Shown here: piece by piece, positions 1 to 7,335 of the stretch
How the letters are laid out: every line of letters starts with the position of its first letter
How positions within the stretch are numbered: position 1 is the first letter of the stretch
Position numbers and translations under genes: made by a program
Notes under the pieces: generated by a model
Databases searched by the model: none
The model's input: the letters and a program-made list of their open reading frames with translations, nothing else
Told to the model about the DNA's origin: nothing
Origin: JBFGCT01 sp041581055
GTDB lineage: Bacteria; Actinomycetota; Acidimicrobiia; Acidimicrobiales; Ilumatobacteraceae
Reading direction: 5' to 3'
Length of the DNA stretch: 57,584 bases
Assembly (NCBI GenBank): GCA_041581055.1
Contig: JBFGCT010000003.1
Coordinates: 1 to 57,584 of the forward strand

Positions 1-40
1 AGAGGTCTCAGCAGCACCGTACGGCGGCCAATCGAAAAAT

Positions 41-1252
41 CTACTCGATACGCAGGCCGGATATCGCCCGAGCGATCACGAGCTGCTGGATCTCGGACGT
101 GCCTTCGAAGATCGTGTGGATCTTGGCGTCGCGGTGCCAGCGCTCGACCGGGTAGTCGCGGCTGTAGCCGTACCCGCCGAGGATCTGGATCGCCTCCTCG
201 GTGACCCGGACGGCGACCTCGGAGGCCTTCCACTTCGACATCGAGCCCTCGCCGTTGACGAACTTGCCGTTCTTGGCCAGCCACGCGGCCCGCCAGATCA
301 GCAGCCGAGACGCGTCGATCTCGGTGATCATCTTGGCCAGCTTGAACGCGATCGCCTGGTTCATGATGATCGGCTTGCCGAACGCCCGGCGCTCCTTGGC
401 GTACTCGAGCGAGTACTCGTAGGCGGCGCGGGCGACGCCGAGCGCCTGGGCGCCGACGGCGGGGCGGGTGGCCTCGAACGTCGCCATCGCCGGCTGCCTG
501 CCGGTCGACTTCTTCTCCCGCGCCGTGGCGAGCTTGTTGTCGAGCCGCTCCTTGCCGCCGAGCAGGCACCGTCCGGGGACCTTCACGTCGTCGAGCACGA
601 CCTCGGCGGTGTGGCTCGCCCGGATGCCGTGCTTCTTGTACTTCTGACCCATCGACAGGCCGGGCGTCTTCGGCGGGATGACGAAGCTCGCCTGCCCCCT
701 GGGCCCCAGCTTCGGGTCGACCGTCGCCACGACGACGTGGATGTCGGCGATCCCGCCGTTGGTGATCCAGGCCTTGGTCCCGTTCAGCGTCCACTCGTCC
801 TTGGCCTCGTCGTAGACCGCGCTGGTGCGCAGCGACGAGACGTCCGAGCCGGCGTCGGGCTCGCTGACGCAGAACGCGCCGAGCCGCACGTCGTCGGCGG
901 TGCCGTAACACTGCGGGGCCCACTCCATCGCCTGCTCGGGTGTGCCGTTGGCGCCGATGCCGGCGGCCGCCAGCCCGGACCCCATGATCGACATCCCGAT
1001 CCCGGCGTCCCCCCAGAAGATCTCCTCGATCGCCATCGGGAGCGTGATTCCGGTCGGATCGCCCATCGCGTTGATCAGGAAGTCGACACCGTACAGCCCG
1101 ATCTTGGCCGCCTCCTCGACGACCGGCCACGGGAACTCCTCGCGCTCGTCCCACTCGTGCGCCGCCGGACGGATCACGTCCTCGGCGAAGTCGTGAATCC
1201 ACTTCTGGAGCTGGATCTGATCCTCGTTGAGGGAGAGCGAGAAATCGGTCAT
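41..1252 (-). CDS. Acyl-CoA dehydrogenase
   Basis: This 403-residue protein is a full-length FAD-dependent acyl-CoA dehydrogenase, which makes the trans-2-enoyl-CoA in the first step of beta-oxidation or a related acid degradation. The N-terminal helical domain starts MTDFSLSLNEDQ. The middle beta domain contains the GTKAWITNGG and HGIRASHTAEV segments. The C-terminal helical domain carries LGGYGYSRDYPVERWHRD and then TIFEGTSEIQ, where the Glu aligns with the catalytic base of MCAD-type enzymes. The length is normal for the family. A 16-bp near-palindrome lies just upstream and is a likely operator. Chain-length specificity cannot be read from the sequence. The downstream neighbour is outside the window. 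Confidence 0.93.
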   Translation of the reverse strand: MTDFSLSLNEDQIQLQKWIHDFAEDVIRPAAHEWDEREEFPWPVVEEAAKIGLYGVDFLINAMGDPTGITLPMAIEEIFWGDAGIGMSIMGSGLAAAGIGANGTPEQAMEWAPQCYGTADDVRLGAFCVSEPDAGSDVSSLRTSAVYDEAKDEWTLNGTKAWITNGGIADIHVVVATVDPKLGPRGQASFVIPPKTPGLSMGQKYKKHGIRASHTAEVVLDDVKVPGRCLLGGKERLDNKLATAREKKSTGRQPAMATFEATRPAVGAQALGVARAAYEYSLEYAKERRAFGKPIIMNQAIAFKLAKMITEIDASRLLIWRAAWLAKNGKFVNGEGSMSKWKASEVAVRVTEEAIQILGGYGYSRDYPVERWHRDAKIHTIFEGTSEIQQLVIARAISGLRIE

Positions 1253-1260
1253 ACCTCTAA

Positions 1261-1276
1261 GTTACCCATGAGTAAC
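1261..1276. promoter_or_regulatory. Palindromic operator-like site upstream of the acyl-CoA dehydrogenase
   Basis: The sequence GTTACCCATGAGTAAC is a 16-bp inverted repeat with one mismatched pair. It begins 9 bases upstream of the acyl-CoA dehydrogenase start and lies in the short gap to the divergent kinase/LLM gene. TetR-type repressors of fatty-acid and steroid genes commonly use sites of this size and placement. The identity of the regulator is inference. Confidence 0.5.
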
Positions 1277-1319
1277 CACGATCTCCTACCCGCCGGCCAC
1301 GAGGGAGGGCCGCTCGCCG

Positions 1320-2828
1320 GTGACGTCGGAGACGACAACCCGCGATGATGGTCGGGTGATCATCCCGTCCGGCGCGCTCGTGGTCTTGGCCGGACCGTCG
1401 GGCTCGGGCAAGTCGGCCTGGGCCGGCGAGCGGTTCCGTCCCGACCAGATCGTGTCGTCGGACGCCCTCCGTTCGGTCGTCGGGCTCGGCGAGCGCGATC
1501 AACGGGCGGGCACGGACGCGTTCGACGTCCTCCACCTGATCGTCCAGCGGCGGATGAAACGCGGCCTGACGACGGTGGTCGACTCGCTCGGCATCGACGC
1601 CAAACAGCGTGCGAGATGGGTCGCCGCCGCCCGCGAACACGATCGCCCGGCCATCGCCGTGGCGTTCGACACCGACCCGACGGAATGCCGCAGGCGGAAC
1701 AAGGCACGGCCGAACCCGGTCCCGTCCAAGGTCGTCTCCGGGCAGCTCGACCGCTGGCCGGCCGTGCGCGCCGGCCTCGCCGCCGAGTTCGACGCCGTCG
1801 AGGCGCCGGGCCCGGCGCGCGTCGTCCCACCGAACATCCACGCCCACCACCACCTCGCCCGCTCCCAGAAGGACACTCCGATGCCGCTGCGATTCGGACT
1901 CTCGATCTCCAGCTTCACCTGGCCCGGCGCGACCGGCGACATCGGGCCGCGGCTCGCGACGATCGCCCGGGACGCCGAGGCAGCCGGCTTCTCGAGCCTC
2001 TGGGTGATGGACCACTTCGTGCAGATCCCGCAGGTCGGCCGGGAGTGGGAGCCGATGCTGGAGAGCACGACCACCCTCGGCTTCCTCGCCGCGGCGACCG
2101 AGCGCATCCGGCTCGGCACGCTCGTCACCGGCATCACCTACCGCAACGTCGCCCACGTCGGCAAGATCGCCGCGACGCTCGACGTGCTGTCGGGTGGCCG
2201 GGCGATGTGTGGGCTGGGCGCCGCCTGGTTCGACCGGGAGCACACCGCCTACGGCTGGGACATGCCGCCGCTCGGCGAGCGATACGAGTTGCTGGAGGAC
2301 GCGCTGGAGCTCCTCCCGCTGCTCTGGGGCCCCGGGGCGCCGGCGTTCGACGGGCGGCGAATCGACGTCGCCGAGGCGATCTGCTACCCGCGCCCGATCC
2401 AGGAGCGGATCCCGATCCTGGTCGGCGGATCAGGTGAGCGGCGGACGCTCCGCCTCGTCGCACGGCACGCCGACGCGTGCAACCTGTTCGGCGAGCCCGA
2501 CGTCGTGCGCCACAAGGTCGAGGTGCTGCACGAGCACTGTCGCGCCGAGGGCCGAAAACCAGACGAGATCGCCGTCACGCAGCTCTCGTCGATCCTGTGC
2601 GCCGCCGACGAGCCGACGCTGGCCGACGCGCTCGCCGCGGCGGGCAACGGACAACTGCCCCCGGAGGCCGTCGCCGAGCGGCTGACCGCCGGGACGACCG
2701 ACGACCACATCGGCCGGTTCCGAGCGCTCGCCGAGGCGGGCGTCGAGGAGGTCATCGTCAGCCTCGCCGACGTCGGCGACCCGGGCGCCGTCGAGCGCTT
2801 CGCCCCCGTCATCGCCGCCTTCGCGTAA
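1320..2828 (+). CDS. P-loop kinase domain fused to F420-dependent LLM-class oxidoreductase
   Basis: This 502-residue protein has two domains. Residues about 15-165 form a P-loop kinase of the AAA_33/polynucleotide-kinase type, with Walker A GPSGSGKS, an SSDALR motif and VVDSLG. From about residue 187 (MPLRFGLSISSFTWPG) to the end is a complete luciferase-like monooxygenase-fold domain (SLWVMDHFVQIP, RIRLGTLVTGITYRN, GGRAMCGLGAAWF, PILVGGSGERRTLRLVARHAD), typical of F420-dependent LLM-class oxidoreductases. The GTG start is supported by GAGGGAGG 11 bases upstream. The frame is open through the junction, so this is one gene. The reaction and substrate are unknown. The methionine at the LLM boundary could serve as an internal start making the oxidoreductase alone. 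Confidence 0.85.
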   Translation: MTSETTTRDDGRVIIPSGALVVLAGPSGSGKSAWAGERFRPDQIVSSDALRSVVGLGERDQRAGTDAFDVLHLIVQRRMKRGLTTVVDSLGIDAKQRARWVAAAREHDRPAIAVAFDTDPTECRRRNKARPNPVPSKVVSGQLDRWPAVRAGLAAEFDAVEAPGPARVVPPNIHAHHHLARSQKDTPMPLRFGLSISSFTWPGATGDIGPRLATIARDAEAAGFSSLWVMDHFVQIPQVGREWEPMLESTTTLGFLAAATERIRLGTLVTGITYRNVAHVGKIAATLDVLSGGRAMCGLGAAWFDREHTAYGWDMPPLGERYELLEDALELLPLLWGPGAPAFDGRRIDVAEAICYPRPIQERIPILVGGSGERRTLRLVARHADACNLFGEPDVVRHKVEVLHEHCRAEGRKPDEIAVTQLSSILCAADEPTLADALAAAGNGQLPPEAVAERLTAGTTDDHIGRFRALAEAGVEEVIVSLADVGDPGAVERFAPVIAAFA

Positions 2829-2830
2829 CC

Positions 2831-2882
2831 CGTTTGCGTCGCGATCCCGACCGACCGTCGCGCCAGAATCGCGACGCAAACG
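2831..2882. terminator. 15-bp inverted repeat between convergent genes
   Basis: CGTTTGCGTCGCGAT at 2831-2845 is repeated as its exact reverse complement at 2868-2882, with a 22-base loop. It fills the gap between the stop of the kinase/LLM gene and the stop of the PEP-mutase remnant. It is therefore well placed to end transcription from both sides. There is no strong U tract, which is usual in high-GC actinobacteria. Confidence 0.65.
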
Positions 2883-2902
2883 AGGTGGTGGTGGGGGTTG
2901 GG

Positions 2903-3184
2903 TCAGAGGCGGGCGAGGTAGCCGTACGTGCCGTGGTCGAAGAGTTCGCGCGCCGCCACCTCGGCCGCCTTGTAGGCGACGCGGGCCAGCGCGCCGCCGC
3001 TCGACACCCGGCGCACGCCGAGGGCGGCCAGCTCGGCGACGGCCGGGGCGCCGGGGAGCGCGAGCACGTTCACCGGCGCCCCGATCGCCACGACGCGGGC
3101 GATGTCGTCGGCCGCGGTCACCCCCAACGTGACGAAGGTGCCGGCGCGGTGGAGATCGTGGAACCGTTCGGCGAGAGAGCTCAT
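2903..3184 (-). pseudogene. Internally deleted isocitrate lyase/PEP mutase family gene
   Basis: The 93-residue product begins like the N-terminus of PEP-mutase-family proteins (SLAERFHDLHRAGTFVTLG). It then jumps directly to their C-terminal part (DDIARVV, PVNVLALPGAP, VAELAALGVRRVSSGGALARVAYKAA). Family members are about 250-290 residues, so roughly two thirds is missing, including the region that should hold the metal-binding acidic residues and the catalytic loop. The reading frame stays intact across the junction, which fits one in-frame deletion. It probably has no catalytic activity. A short functional protein cannot be excluded. Four 13-bp tandem repeats lie upstream. Confidence 0.7.
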
Positions 3185-3225
3185 GACCCCCCATTCTCGT
3201 CGCTCGCGACACGTGCCGCCGCCGG

Positions 3226-3276
3226 CCCGACCAAGTCGCCCGACCAAGTCGCCCGACCAAGTCGCCCGACCAAGTC
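3226..3276. repeat. Four tandem copies of a 13-bp unit
   Basis: The unit CCCGACCAAGTCG is repeated four times head to tail, the last copy ending CCCGACCAAGTCT. The array lies in the gap between the cysS stop and the start of the PEP-mutase remnant. Each unit contains GACCAAGTC, which is nearly self-complementary around its centre. No function can be assigned. Confidence 0.85.
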
Positions 3277-3316
3277 TGGGCGCCATCGCCCCATCACAAG
3301 GATGGACGCGGTCGGG

Positions 3317-4672
3317 TCAGCCGCGGATCGTCGTGCCCTTCGGACCGGTCTCGACCGTCCAGCCGTCGGCCTGGAGCTCGGCGCGCAGCGCGTCGGCGGT
3401 GGCGAAGTCCTTGCCGGCGCGGGCGGCGTCGAGCGCGGCCGCCTTCTCCAGGGCCTCGATCGGCACGTCCGAGCCGGCCGACAACTCGAGGCCGACCGCT
3501 CCGGCGATCTCGTACGCCGCGGCGGCGAGCGGCTCGGCGGCATCGTCTCCCGCGTCGAGCGCGGCGTTGGCCCGGCGAACCGTGTCGAAGAGGAGCGCCG
3601 TCGCCCGCGGCGTGTCGAGGTCGTCGTCCATCGCCGCGCGGAACTCGGCGAGCACGGCGGAGTCGGGCGCGCCGCCCGCCAACCCGGAGGTGCGGGCGGC
3701 GAACGAATCGAGCCCGGCGAGCGACCTCGCCGCCGCCTCGATCGTGTCGGTGGAGATCGTCACCGGGCTGCGGTAGTGCGTCTGCAGCAGCACCATCCGA
3801 TACGCCCGCGGGTCGTGGACCTCGATCAGGTCGAGCAGGTTCGACACGTTGCCGAGGCTCTTCGACATCTTCACGTCCTCGGCATCGACGACGAACCCGT
3901 GGTGCATCCAGTGATTGGCGAACCGCCTGCCCAGCGCGACCGCCTGCGCCCGCTCATTTTCGTGATGCGGGAACCGCAGGTCCTGACCGCCGCAATGCAG
4001 GTCGAATCCCTCCCCCAGCAGGTCGAGGCTCATCACGACGCACTCGGAGTGCCACCCCGGTCGCCCGTCGCCCCACGGCGCTGGCCAGGCAGGCTCGTCG
4101 GGCTTGGAGAACTTCCACAGCACGAAGTCGGCCGGGTGCCGCTTCTGGTCGGCGCCGAACACCTCGCGGTCGCCACCGCCAGAGCGCATGTCGTCCAGCG
4201 ACTGGTGGGCGAGCAGCCCATAGTCGTCGACCGTCTCGACCGCCATGTAGACCCCGTCGTCGGTCGGGTAGGCGTGGCCGCCGTCGACCAGCTCGCCGAT
4301 CAACGCCACCATCTCGTCGACGTACTCGGTCGCGTGCGGGACGTCGGTCGGCCGGGCGACGTTGATGCCGTCCATCGCCCGGAACCACATCGTCTCGCAC
4401 TTGGTGGCGATGTCCTGCCAGTCACGTTCTTCACGCACCGCCCGGTTGATGATGTTGTCGTCGATGTCGGTCACGTTGGAGACGAGCCGGACGTCGAGAC
4501 CGGCCCATTCGAGGTACCGCCGCAGGATGTCGTAGACGAGGGTCGCCCTGCCGTGGCCGATGTGGGCGGGCCCGTACACCGTCGGCCCGCACAGGTAGAT
4601 GCTGACCTTGCCCGGCTCGCGTAACGCGAGCTCGCGTACCTCACGGGTGGCGGTGTCATAGAGGCGCAGCAC
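3317..4672 (-). CDS. cysS: Cysteinyl-tRNA synthetase
   Basis: This 451-residue class I aminoacyl-tRNA synthetase charges tRNA-Cys. The HIGH signature is at residues 37-40 (GPAHIGHGR), preceded by Cys28 in YLCGPTVYG. Later come PGWHSECVVM, the zinc-site region FPHHENE, and the KMSKS loop EDVKMSKSLGN. The C-terminal helical region and the terminal GWTVE segment match the DALR and anticodon-binding parts of CysS. MshC of mycothiol synthesis is a paralogue but is shorter and lacks this C-terminal extension, so CysS is preferred. The GTG start has no Shine-Dalgarno and lies 8 bases after TATGAT, so the transcript is probably leaderless. Confidence 0.93.
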   Translation of the reverse strand: MLRLYDTATREVRELALREPGKVSIYLCGPTVYGPAHIGHGRATLVYDILRRYLEWAGLDVRLVSNVTDIDDNIINRAVREERDWQDIATKCETMWFRAMDGINVARPTDVPHATEYVDEMVALIGELVDGGHAYPTDDGVYMAVETVDDYGLLAHQSLDDMRSGGGDREVFGADQKRHPADFVLWKFSKPDEPAWPAPWGDGRPGWHSECVVMSLDLLGEGFDLHCGGQDLRFPHHENERAQAVALGRRFANHWMHHGFVVDAEDVKMSKSLGNVSNLLDLIEVHDPRAYRMVLLQTHYRSPVTISTDTIEAAARSLAGLDSFAARTSGLAGGAPDSAVLAEFRAAMDDDLDTPRATALLFDTVRRANAALDAGDDAAEPLAAAAYEIAGAVGLELSAGSDVPIEALEKAAALDAARAGKDFATADALRAELQADGWTVETGPKGTTIRG

Positions 4673-4680
4673 GATCCGCC

Positions 4681-4686
4681 ATCATA
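4681..4686 (-). promoter_or_regulatory. -10 element of cysS (leaderless)
   Basis: On the minus strand TATGAT is followed by 8 bases and then the cysS GTG. This spacing puts the transcription start at or next to the first base of the start codon. No Shine-Dalgarno is present. The -35 element is not recognisable. Confidence 0.55.
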
Positions 4687-4767
4687 TGAGGGAGCTGCGG
4701 CGCGGCTCGGGTGTGATTCCGTTTCGCTCCAGCTCGTCATCGAGCGGCGACGACCAGGGAGGAACCG

Positions 4768-7299
4768 ATGCCCGACGGACCGAAACTGCCCCGAGGCGCC
4801 CCGGACGCGCTGAAACGGTTCGTCGCCTGCGAGGTCGACCGGATGCAGCTCGACCTCGGCGACATGGGGTGGATCCCGAAGCCCGACCAGGTTCCCGACG
4901 TGCTGACGCCGAGCGCCCGGGTGCTCGACGGCGCGACCTCCACGAGCGCCACGATCCGCGTCGGCTACGGCGACTTCATCTCGATCGACCTCCCGGCGTC
5001 GATCGTCGACGGTCAACTCCAGGTCCAAACCGCCAACCTGCGGTTCGGCATCGGACCGGAGGTGCAGAAGTGGGTCGACGCGTTCAACCGCCAGCTCCGG
5101 GAGAACGGAAAGCAGCTCGATTCGTTCGAGACGAGCGGCGACCGGGTCACGATGGCGAAGAGGGCCGCTGTCGCCGGCGAAGCCGGTGCAGGCGCGGTCG
5201 CTCCGGTCACGACGGCGGTGCCAGGGGGGACGAGCCCGCCGGCCGGCGAGCCCTCGCCGGCGCCGGCGGAGAAGAAGACGGGGTGCTTCGCGTGGCTCGC
5301 CGGCGCGCTGGCGGCGATCGCCGCCGCCGTCGGGCTGACCCTCGCGTTCACCGGCGACAACGCCGGCGACGAACCCATCACCAGCGGTACGGATGGGGCC
5401 GCGACCACGTCGACGTCGACCACGACGACCGAGCCGCCAGCGCCGACCACGACCGTCCAGGTCGGCCAGGCGCCACCGCCGTCGGACGCGCCGGCCGTCC
5501 AGGTCTGCGGGACCCTCGACTCGGCGCCGACCGGGCCGGACGATCTGTTCCCGACCGACGAGGACATCACGGTGACGGTCGACGCCGCGGAGCAGGCCCG
5601 GCGACTGCAGCTCATGTCCGCCAGCGTGGCCGCGCAGCAACCGTGCGTGCCGCCGCCGGGCGGCTACGGCGACTGCGATCCGGCGTTCCTCCCCTGTCCT
5701 GACCTGGCGGAGCTCTTCCTCGTCGGCTTCGGCGACCCGGGCATCGACCACACGCGGTCGGTGTCAGACGCGAGTACCGGGCAGCAGGGCGCGTCCACCG
5801 CCGAGCAGCTGCTCGCGATGTACGCCGTCACCGGCGACCCGATGTACCTGGTGCGGCTGACGTCCGACTGCGGCGGCGACCTGCTGACCGGAGAGGCGCC
5901 GCTCGTCCCGAACGGCCTGACGATCGTCGAGAACCCGCTGCTCAACTTCGGCTCCTGCATGATCGTCGGCGCCGAGGTGATCCCCGAGCCCGGCGCCGAC
6001 GAGGAGTTCACCGAGGCGCTGACGCGTCAGCTGCGCGGGGTGGCGGTCGGCCAGACGTACGACGTCGGCCCCGAGGAGCCGGACCCGGTCCCACCGCCGG
6101 GCCTCGACAACCTGACCGTCGCCCAACCCGGTCTGCTGGCGCCAGAGGGATGGGGCGATGCGCCGGCCACGCTCGGCAACACGCTCGCCGGGACCCGCGC
6201 CCCGGACGACTGCTTCTGGTTCTTCCCGCCGGACAACACCGAGCTCCTCGTGAAGGTGCTCGACGCCTGCGCCGACCGGCAGCACTACTGGGTGTTCTAC
6301 GCGGCGACGACGAACGTCGAGTTCGAGGTGACCGTGAGCGACACCGTCATCGGCACAGCTGCCCACAACGTCAACCCCCTCGGCGACCCGTTCGCCTCGG
6401 TCGGCGACACGCAGGCGTTCGCCACGTCGGATCCGTTCTTCGACGGCACGATCTTCCCGTGCGGCTGGGGCCACGTCGCGTACACGGCGTGCCCCGACGG
6501 CCAGCCGGCGATGGAAGCCGGAGCGTTCGTGACCGTCACGGCGGCGATGCTCGACTCCGTGCCGATCGAGGGCGACGGCACGCTGCGCGTCCACGAGGTC
6601 GACTTCGGCCCGGCCGGCGGGCCGGCCTACGGGATCGCGCAGTCGGCGGAGGGGTGGACCGTCGAGTCGACGGCCGGCGACACCAGGGCCCGCGCCCTGA
6701 TCCGTGACAACGCGCTGATGCTCGTCGTCCCCCTCGACGAGGTCCCGGAGGGCGCGCTCGCCTACGTCTGGCGCACGGTGGTCGACGACCTGACGATCGA
6801 ACAGCCGGTGGTCCCCGTGTCGGGGCTGATCACGACGCCACCGTTCCCCGTCGACGCGCCGCCGACGACCGATCCCGTCGCCACCGACCCGCCCACCACC
6901 GATGCGCCTCCGGCCACCGACGCCCCGCCGGCCACCGATGCCTCCGGCGAGCCGTCCGAGACGCTCGAGGCGTTCTACGCCCAGCTCGGCGCGAGCATCG
7001 CCGCCGGCGACCAGGGGTTCGCCCTCGACCGCCTCCACCCGACGGTGTTGGAGGCGTACCCGACCGAGTGCCCCGCCGCGCTCGAGTCCTTCGCCGACCC
7101 CGAGCTGACGATCGAGTTCGTGTCGGAGGGCGCCACCGAACCGTGGACGTGGGTGCTCCCCGACGGCCGCAGCTTCGAGATCCCCGATGCCACGACCGTC
7201 ACGATCGCGCTGAGCGGCCGCGGCCAGTCAGGCACCGAGTCCGAATCCCACGTCGCACTCGTCGACGGCCAGTACCGCTGGTTCACCTTCTGCGCCTGA
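4768..7299 (+). CDS. Large membrane-anchored protein of unknown function with C-terminal NTF2/SnoaL-like domain
   Basis: This is an 843-residue protein with a good Shine-Dalgarno (GGGAGGAA) before its ATG. Residues 1-140 are a soluble, probably cytoplasmic domain that I do not recognise. Residues about 168-195 (after EKKTGC) form a single hydrophobic helix. A Thr/Ser/Pro linker (TSTSTTTTEPP) follows, then a long, presumably extracellular region with many Cys and Asp residues. A second Pro/Thr linker (TDPPTTDAPP) leads to about 115 C-terminal residues (EAFYAQLGASIAAGDQGFALDRLHP) that resemble SnoaL/NTF2-like domains. The topology suggests an inside-sensing, outside-acting membrane protein. The function is unknown. 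It lies between cysS and valS without obvious coupling. Confidence 0.8.
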   Translation: MPDGPKLPRGAPDALKRFVACEVDRMQLDLGDMGWIPKPDQVPDVLTPSARVLDGATSTSATIRVGYGDFISIDLPASIVDGQLQVQTANLRFGIGPEVQKWVDAFNRQLRENGKQLDSFETSGDRVTMAKRAAVAGEAGAGAVAPVTTAVPGGTSPPAGEPSPAPAEKKTGCFAWLAGALAAIAAAVGLTLAFTGDNAGDEPITSGTDGAATTSTSTTTTEPPAPTTTVQVGQAPPPSDAPAVQVCGTLDSAPTGPDDLFPTDEDITVTVDAAEQARRLQLMSASVAAQQPCVPPPGGYGDCDPAFLPCPDLAELFLVGFGDPGIDHTRSVSDASTGQQGASTAEQLLAMYAVTGDPMYLVRLTSDCGGDLLTGEAPLVPNGLTIVENPLLNFGSCMIVGAEVIPEPGADEEFTEALTRQLRGVAVGQTYDVGPEEPDPVPPPGLDNLTVAQPGLLAPEGWGDAPATLGNTLAGTRAPDDCFWFFPPDNTELLVKVLDACADRQHYWVFYAATTNVEFEVTVSDTVIGTAAHNVNPLGDPFASVGDTQAFATSDPFFDGTIFPCGWGHVAYTACPDGQPAMEAGAFVTVTAAMLDSVPIEGDGTLRVHEVDFGPAGGPAYGIAQSAEGWTVESTAGDTRARALIRDNALMLVVPLDEVPEGALAYVWRTVVDDLTIEQPVVPVSGLITTPPFPVDAPPTTDPVATDPPTTDAPPATDAPPATDASGEPSETLEAFYAQLGASIAAGDQGFALDRLHPTVLEAYPTECPAALESFADPELTIEFVSEGATEPWTWVLPDGRSFEIPDATTVTIALSGRGQSGTESESHVALVDGQYRWFTFCA

Positions 7300-7335
7300 C
7301 CCCTCCCTCGGTGGGGTCGGTAGCCTCGGGGGGCT

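Noticed and set aside
116..1348. Long open frame opposite the acyl-CoA dehydrogenase
   Set aside because: It is rich in Arg, Asp, Leu and Val with no family pattern, and is the usual antisense shadow in GC-rich DNA. The other strand has a clear, complete enzyme.
3317..4672. Mycothiol ligase MshC
   Set aside because: Length and C-terminal region fit cysteinyl-tRNA synthetase, and MshC is shorter.
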